Positions 21,403 to 33,613 of a stretch of DNA of 64,000 nt are shown here, one piece after another. The stretch covers positions 9,944,031 to 10,008,030 of the forward strand of contig NC_079206.1 in NCBI RefSeq assembly GCF_026745355.1. The letters run 5' to 3'. The notes under the pieces were generated by a model. It saw nothing but the letters and a program-made list of their open reading frames with translations, did not search any database and was not told the origin of the DNA. How positions within the stretch are numbered: the stretch's first letter is position 1; each line of letters opens with the position of its first letter. The position numbers and the translations under genes are program-made. This DNA comes from Beta vulgaris subsp. vulgaris (Eukaryota > Streptophyta > Magnoliopsida > Caryophyllales > Amaranthaceae).

Positions 21403-24400
21403 TCAAGTTGGAGCATAAGGAGCACAAATGCCCAACTTGGACATGAGAAGATCGAACTGAGACTTTCCAAGTGCCTTTGTGAAAATATCGGCCAATTGAG
21501 CCGTAGTAGGACCATAAGAAGGAACAAATAATCTATCCTTGATGGCATCACGAACAAAATGACAGTCAACCTCAATATGCTTGGTGCGCTCATGAATCAC
21601 TAGATTTTGGGCAATATGGAGAGCAGACTGACTGTCACAGATAAAATGGATAACCTTAGGATGATGAACTCCAAGACTCAACAAACCCTTGAGCCACTTA
21701 AGCTCACATGTAATAGCCGTCATCAACGATACTCAACCTCCACTAAAGACAAAGAAACGGTATGTTGCTTCTTCGTCTTCCATGAAATGGGAGAATGACA
21801 CTAGCAGAATAAATGCTATTTGCTGCAGTTAAAAAGTTTCCTATTGCTGCGGTTTTGGACGCGCAACAATTAAGGGGGCAGCAATAGATATTAATTATAT
21901 TGCTGCGGTTTCAAACCGCAGCAATATCTGAACATATTGTTGCGGTTTATAAGACAAACCGCAGCAATATACTTTATTTCATGATTAAAAGAACAAGAAT
22001 ATTGCTGCGATTTAGTGTATAGCCCGCAGCAATATGGCATGGGCGAGTAAAAAAAATCAAAAAAAAAAAAAACAGAGAAAAGTAACGGTAAACATTGATG
22101 AAACAAACATGAAATTTCTCTGGAATTTCGTTCCAGTGAAGAAAAACACAAAAAAGAACAAACAAACAAACCAGATTTGGAAAATGAAACTAACATCAAA
22201 AACAAAAATTTAACTGAATATTAAACTAAAATATGAAATCTTTAACATAATTTGTAAAAATAAAATAAAAAAGAAAAAAACGCAAGATCTAAACATCAGA
22301 TCTAAATACAAAATGAAAAAATACAAAAAAAAATTGAGAACGGACGACGTGCGAAGGGTGACGGCGACGGCGACATGTGAGGTTTTCGAGCAGATAAACG
22401 GCGACCACGACGTGCGAAGAGTGACGGCGACCACGATTTGCGAGCAGATATACTTACTGCCACCGACCGACATAAAATGGGCAGCTGTACTTGGTAATCG
22501 AACGACGGCGAATGTTGGCGTCTTGGTGAGACGAACGACGAAAGAGAATGAGAGGGTCGAAGAGCAGATCTTGATTACCAATATCTTGAAACAAAAGTCT
22601 GAAACTAACGAAAGAGATGACCGACGAAAGAGAAAGTCTGAAACTGACGAAAGAGATCTTGATATCGAGACTTTGTGAGCGACGAAAGAAATGACAGATC
22701 GAAGAACCAGATGGTCGAAGAATGAGAGAGTCGAAGCAGGAGAAAGAAACTGAGAAAGTCTGAAACTGAGAGAGAGGGGCGTGAGAGAGTTTGAGTGAGG
22801 AGAGGCGTGAGAGAGAATGAATAAGGTGAGAGGAGTGAGCGCTAAATACCCTAAAGTTGTAATTGAACTTTTAAGGGATACTACTGCAGTTTGTGACAAG
22901 AACCGCAGCAATATATTAATTTTTTTTTTTAATATATTGCTGCGGTTTTAAGCAAAAACCGCAGCATTATCTTTTTTTTATTTTTTATTTTTTCTTGTTA
23001 CGTGATATATTGCTGCGTATGGGTAAAACCGCAGCAATATCACCACAGCAAATAGCATTTATTCTACTAGTGTAACCCAAGAAAACCAGCTAATAACCAG
23101 ACAAAGAACAGCGAGTGATAGGACAAGATGTCCAATCGGAGTCACACAACCCTGAAGAGTAAGATCGTTGTCGGCATAGAGTAAGATGTCATGCCCGCGT
23201 GTACCTTTGAGGTACCGGACAACCCGAACCGCAACCTCTCGGTGAGCCACACAAGGAGCCTGAAGAAACTAAGAAAGAATATAGACCGAATAAGCGAGGT
23301 CAGGACAAGTGACGGCAAGATATATAAGTCGCCAACTAGACGACAATACCGTTTCGGGTCTTCAAACAAAGCACTAGTGTCATGACCGAGGTGGTGATTT
23401 TGCTCCATAGGATAACCACACGGCTTTGCGCCCAACAACCTATCTCAGAAATAATATCAAGTGTGTTCTTCCGTTGACACGGAAACAAACTAAAAGTATT
23501 GCGAGTGACCTCAATGCCCAAGAAAAATTTAAAGGAACCTAAATCCTATTCAATTTGAAACAGTCACTGAGATAAGCTTTGAACAATGAAATAGGAGCAG
23601 AGTTATTGCCTGAGATGATGAGATCATCGACATAGACCAAAACATTGAGCTGAATAGTGCCATGATTGAAGGTGAACAAGGAATAATCAGAGTATGATTG
23701 AGAGAAGCCATACCCTTTCAAAGCTGTGACAAGCTTTGCAAACCAACACCGAGGAGCCTGCTTGAGGCCATACAAAGATTTATATAAACTATAAACAAGG
23801 TTGGAATTAGACCGAGCAAAACTAGGAGGAAGCTTCATATAAACTTCTTCCTCAAGATCACCATCTTTGAAGGCAATGTAAACATCCATCTGATGAAGCT
23901 CCCAATGCTTGGAAGCAGCAATGGCAAGAAACACACAAACAGTGGTCATTTTGGCAACTGGAGCAAAAGTCACATTATCGTCAAGGCTTGCCTGCTGATG
24001 ATTACCAAAGATAACCAATCTAGATTTGAGACGCTCAATACGACCATCAGAATGATACTTGATACAACCATGTTTCCCTAGATTAAGAGGTTCCAAAGTC
24101 CAAGTGTCATTATCCTCAAGAGCCTGAAATTCTGTCTACATGGAGGCTCGCCAACCATCATATTTTAAGCCTCCTTAAAAGAGCGGGGTTCCTGTTGAGA
24201 AATAAGAGCTGCAAGAAACTTTTGATAATTTGCAGAAAAATTGTCACAATTAATATAGTGTGCCAAGGGATAAGGAGTAACTGAAGAAGTAGAGGAACCG
24301 GAGGCATGAATGGATGAACGATCACCTAGAGCAATAATAGGATGAGTGACATAGTCTTTGAGACGAGTAAAGGAACTTTGGGACGGTGACCACGACCCAT

Positions 24401-26500
24401 AGGAGAATGAGATGAGGGGTCTGAAGGAGAATGGATCAAGGAAGGGTCTGAAATGGGACCAGAACTCGAATTGGACTGAGAAAGAGCGGAAATGAGAAGG
24501 AGCGAGGCATTTAGTGGATCTGGGCCATGATTTGGGTGAGAGACCGGGTCAGGTGAAGAGGAAAGGGAAGGTGGGCCTAAATTTGGGCCAGAAGCAGTAG
24601 TGGGTGAAGGAGGGCCGATATCTGGGCCAGAAGAGGTAGTGGGTGAGGAGGGCCTGGAAGGGGCTAACATGGAGGGAGAGTGGCAGGCTGTTTTGTAAGG
24701 ATGAGGGGAATAGGCCTGGCGTTGGGGATGGCCCAGACGGAGGAGAGATAGGGGATAGATGGGAAGGTGTTTGGGCTGGATTCGGAGTGGTAGTGGGAAC
24801 GATGGGTTGGAGAGTGGAAGAAGGGTTATTTTTTGAAGTGGGTGAAGATAAAACAGAGGAAGATATGGAGGAATTGGGTGATGATGGAGAATATTCATCA
24901 AAATCAATCTGAATGTCAGAGGGAGTGGAAAACAAAATCTCAGAAGATAAGTGGTGATCAATAGAATTAAGAAAAGGGAAGGTATGTTCCTCAAATTTGA
25001 CATCACGAGAAACAAAAAACTTTTTAGCCTTAAGATCATATAATTTCCACCCCTTTTGACCATGATACCCAATTACAAACACACATTTGCGAGTACGACT
25101 CGCAAACTTGTCACCCTTAGTTTTTTGATTATGAGCAAAAGCAAGGCATCCAAGAACACGAATAGGATCATAAGAGGGAAGACAACCAAACAAACATTCA
25201 AAAGGAAATTTGCCTTTAAGCAACAAAGAAGGAGTGCGATTTATTAAATGTGCAGTGGCTAAAACACATTATTCCCCCAAAAAAGCAAATAGGTAAATGG
25301 GCTTGAAAACGAAGGGCACGAGCTACATTTAGAACGTGTTGATGTTTACAATCTACCCTCCCATTTTTTTTTGGAGTACCCATACAAGAGGTTTGAAACA
25401 AGATGCCAGAGGAAGAAAAATAATCAAGTAAACAACGGAATTCAGTGCCATGATCACTTTGAACAATTTTTATAGTTTGAGAAAATTGGCGTTCAACCAT
25501 AGCCATAAAAGACATGAACATATAAAAAAACTTCCATTTTATCAATCAAAAGGTATGTCCATACAACTCTAGAATATAATAATTATCCACAATAGTTAAG
25601 ATCAAGTAACGTGCAACACTAGAGGAAAGATGACGATAAGGCCCCCATAAGTCACGATGAATTTTCTCAAAAACTCTTGAAGCTTTATTATCACTAGAAG
25701 GAAATTTAGTTCTACAATGTTTAGAACGAAAACAAATCTCACAATTGGGGTGCAAACGACCCTTATATTATGATTGCAAAGAGGAGGAAGTAATTTTTAC
25801 AATGTTCTCAGAAGGATGTCCAAGATGTTGATGCCACAAGTCAAAAAGAGAAGAATCAGAGGAGACAGAAACATGTTGTATAGAATTATTGCCCACAAAG
25901 TAGTAAAGTCCGTCCTTCCTACTCCCCATTCCAATATGCTCCTTCATGCGACGCTGTATAACATAAATAGAATTATTAAATTGGACAACACACTGCAAAT
26001 CATCACAAAGTTGAGAAACTGAAAGTAAATTGCAGCTCAAATTAGAAAAAAAAAGGACGTTCTTAAGAATAACTTTAGATGTCAAACAAACCGATCCAAC
26101 CATCATAGATAAAACTGTTGCACCATTGAGAAAACCAACAGGGAATCAAGAGGTTTGGTGTCAAATAACCAAGATTGAATATCCGTAACATGATGAGAGG
26201 CACTTGTGTCAATGATCCACAAAATATTATCAAACTTACCATTCAAACGATTTACAGGAACCTGTGCATAACCAAACATGCCCGTTAAGGCTTTCCATTG
26301 CACGGAACTGAAGAGTGATTAGGGGGAATTGTTGCTCCCCGTCGCCGCGGAAGATGAGTCTGAGCCACTGATGCTGCTGGCATCAACATTGGCGCAAGCT
26401 GGTGTTATGAAATCACCGGGACGATCTTCTGGTCCAAGAAAGAAATGAGATCAGAGGAAGGATCAAGTTTTGAGGAAGGCGGCAGGTCATTGCCTGCCAT
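21403..26500 (-). pseudogene. Gag-pol remnant of the decayed Copia element
   Basis: Read on the minus strand from ATG 26500, the frame gives SFLGPEDRPGDFITP and then jumps to sequence before the protease. About 280 residues of gag, including both zinc knuckles, are missing relative to the intact relative. The protease motif is DTSA rather than DTGA (26303-26103). The gag-pre-integrase and integrase are in 26106-25216, with stops. RT is in 24096-23539 (YVDDLIISGNN kept). The RNase H and C-terminal end is at 21726-21403 (CDSQSALHIAQN, HIEVDCHFVRDAI). Frameshifts and stops throughout rule out a working polyprotein. The CACTA insertion splits the RNase H domain between the SLTGW-like and SPISWKTKKQHTV segments. 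Confidence 0.9.
21799..23072. mobile_element. Non-autonomous CACTA-type element nested in Copia
   Basis: The ends are inverted, CACTAGCAGAATAAATGCTA and TAGCATTTATTCTACTAGTG (one base different). They are flanked by TGA and TAA, a possible 3-bp duplication with one mismatch. Both ends carry arrays of a 14-bp motif near ATTGCTGCGGTTTT in both orientations, about six or more sites on the left (21815-22035) and six on the right (22883-23050). Such subterminal arrays are the transposase-binding regions of CACTA elements. The interior (about 22060-22870) is purine-rich and encodes no recognisable transposase. The open frames on either strand at 22210-22911 look like composition effects or captured sequence. 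Confidence 0.85.
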
Positions 26501-26552
26501 GGCCGGAAAAATGAGGTGTTTTTTAGAGTTTGTTAACCTGCTCTTGATACCA

Positions 26553-26727
26553 TGACAAAGTGAGATAAAAGGCACAAAACAAGTCTTAGGGTTTTCTCAT
26601 TAATCTCAAGAATATATATTACAAGAGTCCTTAAGGAGATAGAAATCTAGGAGAATAATATGTTGCCTAAGAAGATAAGGAACCATATTTACAACAATAT
26701 CTCAAATATTCCTAGAATATCTTAACA
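26553..26727 (-). repeat. 5' LTR of the decayed Copia element
   Basis: The partner of 21224-21396. The primer-binding site lies immediately inside (about 26541-26553), reading TGGTATCAAGAGC on the minus strand, complementary to initiator tRNA-Met. Confidence 0.85.
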
Positions 26728-27059
26728 ATTTGATATGGTAAGGAGCATTAAAACTCAATTTAATTACCCAGTTTGTAGTTTACCCACTAGTAGTAAAATT
26801 CAATTCAACATTTAATGTTATTTTTTGGTAGTCTACTTTTTTTGAAAAGGATATTTTTTGATAGTCTATTAATACTGAGTTACATACTGGATGGATTGAT
26901 GTAGTTAGATCCTATAAGGAGATTATATCGAAAAATATTTGAGTACAATCCTATTAAACACATTAAAATATAATATTGATATGTATGTAATATATGAGGA
27001 GAGAAATGATATAAAAATAATGTTTTGATGTATTCCTAACAATGAAAATTCAATATCAA

Positions 27060-27233
27060 AACTCAAAAGGGTTGACAACACCTTAAAATTACTCAATCAA
27101 TCTCCGACTACTTCTCATGCCCTCCACCTAAGTTCGAATCTTACTTGACCCCCCCGAATTAACACTCCACCAGACATTCTTATTGAAATAGGAGATGAGG
27201 TGGAGGCTTACTGTATACCCCAAAAAAAAAAAA
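27060..27233 (+). repeat. Possible SINE with box B and A tail
   Basis: AGTTCGAATCTTAC resembles a Pol III box B. The unit ends in CCCC followed by 12 A. No box A or target duplication was clear, so this is tentative. Confidence 0.35.
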
Positions 27234-29960
27234 GTTGGCTAATAATTGTTCGAACTACGAAAATGTGGATGCTTGTATATGCTTGACCTGACTGAGTGAC
27301 TGCTGACCAGGTCATAAGTTAAAAGCTAGATGGACTAGTTGTGGAATAGTTCAATTGCGACCCGGCATATGGTGTAAACAATTGATAGGTACATGAACGA
27401 AACATGATATATAGATATACATGGGTAATAGTGACACTTAATCATATATATAATATTAAAGCAAGAAAAAATTGTCCTACGTGGCAAGACCTCAACCTTC
27501 CTCTATTCTCCTTCACCCTCAACTTTTCGACCTAATGCTTGCTTATGCCACGTGGCATTGCTAAAAATAATTTTAACAATAATCAATTAATTCCTCCGAT
27601 TGTGTAACAATGAAGGAAATAATATCAACTACAATAACTAAAGGAAATCAATCAACCAATTATCAATTAAGAAACAAATCAAATATTATCTTTTTTTTTA
27701 AAACGAAAATCATATATTATCTTAGCGGTCATTCTTATTATTTTCACAAAAACCAGTTATGGAATTATTTTCAAGCTAAATACCAATTTAGAGGAGAGAG
27801 AAAAATACAATGAAAAAGATGAATTGATATAACAACTTTAAGTTTTTCACTAATACAAGATACTCAAAAAGTCAAAATATGAAATTTCAAATATAAAACA
27901 AATATTAGCTAAGTACAAGCCAATGGGTGCATTGGTATAACAACTTTAAGTTTTCATCACACCTATCAAACTTATATAATATAATTAATTTAAAAATTAC
28001 CTAATTTCAAGCCAATGGGTACATTGGTCTAATAAGCTTTTTTTTTTAATATTATTCACTTTTGGCAATGAATACCACAACATTATCATGAGATGCTAGC
28101 CCTTCAAGAAAATATGCAAATGTATAATAATAGTAATGCAAGTTTATTTTATTACCAAACAAGAAATAAAAAGATGATTTTGTTGAAAAAAATATAACAC
28201 ACCATGATTATGACTAGAGATTACATATAACAAAAACAATAAAAACTCAAATATTCAATTTTTAGTCCCAAAGTGGTTTAGGTAAGCTAATATGATAATC
28301 ATAAAAAAATCATATCCATGACCAATACATACTAAAAGTATTTTTTTTAAAAAAACAAAGTTAAAGTGAGAGAGGTAAAATAAGAGTTCATCTATATATA
28401 TGTTCAAGAAATTGAATTAGGTAAAAAAAAAATGAAAATCAATATATAAGCATCTGTCTACTTTAACTAATTAATTTTGACATAACTATGATAATATAAG
28501 TTTGGAAAATTTAGATAAGATTAAACAAATTTAGATATAATAATTAAGTGTTTTTCAGACAACTTAAGGGAGAATTAAGAAAATGTCAGACAAGATAAGT
28601 TGTTTAAAGATAAAAAGGATATTTTTCTCACTACTAAAAAGTTAAGGTCAAGAGTACATTAAAACATTTATATGGCAATTCTCTCTCCAATTTATTGGAT
28701 ATATATTAATATATTATTCTATTATTGCGACTAAGAAGGTTGACAACCTTAGGCTTAGGGACTAGGGTCACTCAAATATTTTCCCACATTCTTACATTCA
28801 AATGAAACAAACGATATAAGTACATACACTTATGAACTTACGCTTGATACTAATATCATTTTTAAAGAAAATTCACACACTTTGAATTTGGCCCATTCTA
28901 TAAAAATTATAAAATAAAAGAGTAGGAGAGAGAGTGAAAACATGACACATGTGCTTAAATTATAAAATAAAGCTTTCTTTAATTTTTATAATAGTTTGCG
29001 AATTATTTTGCAAGTTTTATGAAATATCCCAAAAAAATATGTTGCGTGTATTAAGAAACTAAGAATAGTAATTATTTTTCTTCAATATAATCCAATATTC
29101 TTTAACTAATTATTCTTGCAAAAAAAAAACTAATATAACTGTTCATAAATTTAACATCCTAAACTCAAATTATATAGAAAGTATGAGTGAATCATGAAGT
29201 AGTTGACATTATAGGATATCAATAATTATTTCTTATATGCATGATTAAATATAGTTTCCTTGCTAAAATAGATATTTCTCACTTATTCATCATTAAAGTT
29301 AAGCAGCGCCATGACTTTCTTATATAATTAATATTGTATGAAACTCATTCAGTTAGATGAAATGGGGAATGATGTAAGATAAAATATATCATCAAAATTG
29401 TGGTCATTTTAGGGAACTACAAGTAAAATAATTATCTTATAATTTTATATAAAAGTAATGTTACAATTTTTAAACCATAAATCGTGTGGACGATATTAGA
29501 CTGGAAAGAGAGATATCTAATGAGCATTGCGACACTAATTTAGAAGGTGAATCAACAAGAGAGTTAATTGTCAAGCTTATATGTAAAAAAAAAGGGGGTT
29601 TATAAGTATTCAAGTTTAATTGGTTTATAATAGAGTGAAACTGTTTTGAAAAGATCAAATAAAGTTATTGAATTGGAAAAGTTGTTAATTTATTTAACTT
29701 TGTTTTGGTTTTTTTTTCTTTGATGTAGAAGATAATATTGAAATGTACATCTTATAAAGAACCTATAAAACACACATATATTATACAAGTAGTGCGTGCG
29801 TATTTATATTTGTTTACATTTTCTAAATTAGTCTTAATGAATATTAAAACTTTAGTTCGCTTAATATATTCGAAAATTGGTTTTAGGAAGAAATTAATGA
29901 ATAAGGGTTAATTTGGACCATTGAAGTCACTTGAGGTAGTCTTTGGGAGGTGAAAAGTAA
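27234..29960. other. AT-rich intergenic DNA with short dispersed repeats
   Basis: The phrase AAGCCAATGGGTGCATTGGT and TATAACAACTTTAAGTTTT recur at about 27826, 27919 and 28010. A single diverged copy of the repeat unit found at 29966-30240 occurs near 29340-29440. No gene was recognised. Confidence 0.45.
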
Positions 29961-29965
29961 ATTGA

Positions 29966-30240
29966 GAAACCCTGTATTATACTCATTCCGTCAGATGGAA
30001 TGGGAAATAAGGTATGATACAATATATCATCGAAATTGTGATCATTTCAAGTAGCAACGGGGAATAAGGTATTTAGGAAAAAAGTAGAGTGGGGAAACCC
30101 TGTATGATACTCATTCCACCAGATGAAATGGGGAATAAAGTATGATACAATATATCATCGAAATTGTGGTCATTTTAGGTAGCAACGTGGAATAAGGTAT
30201 TTATACCCCGTATGGTACTCATTCCGTCAGATGGAACAAA
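29966..30240. repeat. Tandem repeat, ~127-bp unit, about 2.2 copies
   Basis: Units begin GAAACCCTGTATKATACTCA near 29966 and 30093, with a partial third near 30204. Each contains ATGATACAATATATCATCGA and GTAGCAACGKGGAATAAGGT. Copies are about 90% alike by eye. No coding frame was recognised. Confidence 0.75.
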
Positions 30241-30479
30241 TTTCCTCTGAGGTTTCAAAAAAGGCAATTTTAGTTGGTTGTGTGTCAAAAGTCAAGGACA
30301 ATCCCTATCGCATGGTGGGTTTGTAATCTCTCCCGATACCAGTTCTCAGTCATGGCCAATTTTATGTAGCCATTTCTCAGTCATTGGTAAAAATTGCCTA
30401 ATAGTACTCCTATATCAGAAAGATAATGGGAAGTCTAATACTTTAAGGCCATTTCGAGGAAAAAATGAAGATGTAATGT

Positions 30480-30790
30480 AGAGAGAGTTTCTGAGACGAT
30501 TGACCCCCCCACTGGTTACTGGGATGAAAACCAAGTTCGTGCAAATTTTCTCCCTGTTGAGGCGGTTGAGATCCTTAACCTTTACCATCTCAACCCTTAG
30601 ATGATGGTTTCTATGGGGCTACACCAAAATTGGTATGTTCTACTAAATAAGACCATCACTTTATTAATTTTTTTAAGAATTCCCATACAGTTGTTGGCGA
30701 TTCTATTGTATCGGAATGTGGAAGAAAATCTGGAATTCCAATCTTCCTCCTAAGGTGTTGTTGGCTTTACTTATGATGATATAATTGCTT
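30480..30790 (+). pseudogene. L1-type LINE fragment (linker region)
   Basis: The translation gives TGYWDENQVRANFLPVEAVEI and, in another frame, MWKKIWNSNLPPKVLLALL. These are the typical sequences before the zf-RVT domain in plant LINEs. Stops and at least one frameshift are present. It is cut off by a Stowaway element beginning at 30805. Confidence 0.6.
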
Positions 30791-30804
30791 CTGACTATAT
30801 TATA

Positions 30805-31065
30805 CTTCCTCCGTTCTTTTTCTACTGCAGCAATTGGGTTTTCACGCTTGCCAATGCTCAATTTTTACTATTAATATCTTTATTTACTATTTAGTAAAAT
30901 TATACAAATTTGATATTTTGAAAGTATATATCAAGACGAATCTAACAATACCCCACATGACTATATTTGTCTTTACATAAAAATAACAATATATAGTGAA
31001 AGGGTATGATAGTGAATGAATAGTGTAAAAATCTCATTGTTATATTAGACTACGAACGGATGAAG
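30805..31065. mobile_element. Stowaway MITE
   Basis: The ends CTTCCTCCGTTC and GAACGGATGAAG are inverted with mismatches and flanked by TA on both sides (30803-30804 and 31066-31067), as expected for the Tc1/mariner superfamily. The element is 261 bp long with no coding capacity. Confidence 0.8.
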
Positions 31066-31160
31066 TAGCTTCTTAAAACATTTTGTTTTGCTCTAAAAAG
31101 AAGTCTTCCAAAATATATGAATATCATGTATCTGTTAAACAACTTTATAATTAATATAAA

Positions 31161-32196
31161 CGGTTTTTTCACCAAATACCCCCGACAAATCAAAAAATTC
31201 ACAATATACCCTCAATGTTTCAACAATTCACCATATACCCTTGACTTTTCATTTTTGTGCACCAAATACCCTTTTTTTAACCGCCGTTAAGTCACTGTTA
31301 GCTTTATTCACGATTTTGCCATTATTAACTCCTAACCCTAACTTCTAAACCTAATTCCTAACCCTAATCTAAACCCTAATCCCTAATCATAATCTAACCC
31401 CTAAACCACCCCACCAACCCACCCACCCCACCCAGCCTCCCCCACGCCGGCAACCCCCTACCCAGCCCCCTCCCCCTCGCCGGCAACCCCCTCCCCTTCG
31501 CGCCAAGTTTTCCGGCAGCCCCCCTCCCTCACTCTCTTCGCGCCTCCCCTCCCCTCCTTCCTTCGCGCTCCTCTTTCCGGCAGCCCCCTCCCCTCCCTCG
31601 CTCACTCTCGTCGCTCGTCGCGCGCGCCTCCCTCCCCTTCGTCGCGCCGCCTCCCTCCCCTTCGTCGCGCCTCCCCTCCCCTTCGTCGCGCCTCCCTTCC
31701 CCTCCCTCACTCTCGCCGGCCGCCGCCGCCCTGTTTGTTTTCGCTGCTGTTGAATTCGCTGCCGGAAAGAGAACCGCGAAGGAAGGAGGGAGGGGGAGGG
31801 GAGGGGGCAAGCCGGAAAGGCGGCGTGAGGGGAGGGGCCGACGGTGGGAGGGAGGGGGATGCGGCGGTGGAGGGGGAAGGGGTGGGGCTAGGGGTCAGGG
31901 TGGGGGGTTGGGCCTAGGGTGGAGGGGTGTTAGGCTGGGTTAGGGTTAGGGTTTGGGGTAAGGGTAAGGGTTAGATTAGGGTTAGGGTTAGATTAGGGTT
32001 AGGGTTAGATTAGAATTAGGGTTTAGGGTTAACAATGGCAAAATCGTAAATAAAGCTAACGGAGAAATAACGGACGTTAAAAAAAGGGTATTTGGTGCGC
32101 AAAAATGAAATGTCAGGGGTATATAGTGAATTGTTGAAACATTGAGGGTATATTGTGAATTTTTTGATTTGTCAGGGGTATTTGGTGAAATAACCG
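31161..32196. mobile_element. Mutator-like non-autonomous element with telomere-like arms and G-rich core
   Basis: The ends CGGTTTTTTCACCAAATACC and GGTATTTGGTGAAATAACCG are inverted, and arm similarity continues for about 220 bp. A perfect 9-bp duplication TAATATAAA flanks it (31152-31160 and 32197-32205), diagnostic of the Mutator superfamily. The inner parts of the arms carry degenerate CCTAACCCTAA-type (left, 31330-31410) and TTAGGGTTAGGG-type (right, 31930-32030) repeats. The core (31410-31920) is about 500 bp of CCCCTCCC tracts, then GGGAGGGG after about 31780. No transposase is present. Arg/Gly/Glu-rich frames in the core are composition effects. Confidence 0.9.
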
Positions 32197-32889
32197 TAAT
32201 ATAAATGTGTATTTCTCTTAAACACAAAGTTTTTGATCAAGTAGACGTAAATAATCGTTTATATGTTTTCAATGTAGCAGATATATAAACATTTTTATTG
32301 TATGTAAGTTCCCGTGCATTATGCACGGGTCCAAAACCTAGTTTGACATTAATGTTGAGATCCTATGTGTATCTTGTGAAAGTGGTTTCACACGGAAGGA
32401 AGTGTGATGATTAAGAAGAATCAAAATGCATATGCTAAATAATACTCCTATAATGGTAGATTATTGGTAGTGATGGTAAGTAAATAATGTAGATGTAAAG
32501 AAAGTAATATGTCTATATTTATAGTAATGGAACGCTATATCTAGACATACATTTCTCTTTATAACTTTTTCTTACTAGTTACCACTCAATATCATCAATT
32601 TGACATGCGTGGAAATTGGTTTACAATAAAATTATTGTGCACCCGACTCACACACATGAATTGAGACACACATTAATATAATACATAGAAATCCATTATA
32701 TCACAAAAATATATATTATATAAGAGAGAAATACACTGTATCACAAATAAATACATTATAACAAATAGAAACACTATCACAAATTCAGGAGAAAACAAGC
32801 AGGTAAATCCGATGGAGGAAATGGGGTTGGTTGAAGACGAGTTTGAGGTATGAACATTTAGGATTTCAAAACTTTTTGAGAAAAATATA

Positions 32890-33166
32890 GAGGGAAATAA
32901 TTGGCTGTAGCGCGCTTACATGAATGAATTACATCACCCGTTGCATTAATGTCATACACCCTATTGCAAGGATCATTTAAAAAGCGTTGTAATAGATTTA
33001 ACGGTGGTTGCACTTGACTATCTAATGCAACACTTTAGTATAACCGTTGCAGTAAGCCGTTATATTAGCATGCTTCATTGCAATAGCCCGTTGAATTGCG
33101 ATCAACAGTTGCATTAGACCATTGCTTTATGGATAACCGTTGCAATTGCTTCAATATGTAGCAGTG
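32890..33166. mobile_element. Possible CACTA-type terminus with CCGTTGCA array
   Basis: At least eight sites near the form CCGTTGCAATA, in both orientations, are packed into about 260 bp. The block ends at GTAGCAGTG (complement CACTGCTAC), a plausible CACTA-type terminus, followed by TAA. No matching left terminus was found, so this may be a truncated or one-ended copy. Confidence 0.45.
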
Positions 33167-33613
33167 TAATTTAGACTCAGAAATCACGTATGCTTACAAA
33201 TAGAGTTAATTTAAACATTTAAATAACAACTTAACAAGCATTGCCTTATCTAGACTAACTCCTTAACTATATTTCGCGTTCAAAATATTCTTCTTTTTTT
33301 TCACTGTTATGGGGGTAACTTCTTAGAAATTAATAATAACTCTTATACAAAGAACGAAAAAAATATATTATTGATTGATCTTTTCCTAATTACACTCTCG
33401 TAAATAAATGAGAGACATTCATATTGATAGAGTATAAGACTATTTTAAGGGGTCCAATCATCATCTTAAACTTTTGGTTGAGTTGATCATGTTATTTGAG
33501 CTAGGATGACATAAATGTTACATAATCAAATCTTATCCACCTAAGTGAAATATCTAAAGCCAGTTATGCTCGAGACTTGTGCTGCATCTATACTTGACAA
33601 AGGAGTTCATTCA

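Larger units (their letters stand above)
21224..26727 (-). mobile_element. Decayed Copia LTR retrotransposon interrupted by a CACTA element
   Basis: LTRs of about 173 and 175 bp (21224-21396 and 26553-26727) begin TGACAAA and end TTAACA. They differ by several substitutions and small indels. The flanks CTTTG and ATTTG look like a mutated 5-bp target duplication. A tRNA-Met-type primer site (TGGTATCAAGAGC on the minus strand) adjoins the right LTR. The protein order and many residues parallel the intact element at 41539-46336, so the two belong to the same lineage. A 1274-bp CACTA-type element sits inside the RNase H region, so the Copia copy is older than that insertion. Confidence 0.9.

Noticed and set aside
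22210..22911. 233-codon Ser/Leu-rich frame and an opposite 121-codon frame inside a CACTA-type element
   Set aside because: No transposase or other domain is visible. The sequence is strongly purine/pyrimidine-biased and the frames oppose each other.
31387..31917. Arg/Gly/Glu-rich open frames on both strands
   Set aside because: They are by-products of CCCCTCCC and GGGAGGGG tracts inside a Mutator-like element.
31330..32030. Interstitial telomere tract
   Set aside because: The CCCTAA/TTAGGG-like repeats are degenerate, inverted around a core and bounded by transposon ends with a 9-bp duplication, so not a chromosome-end relic.
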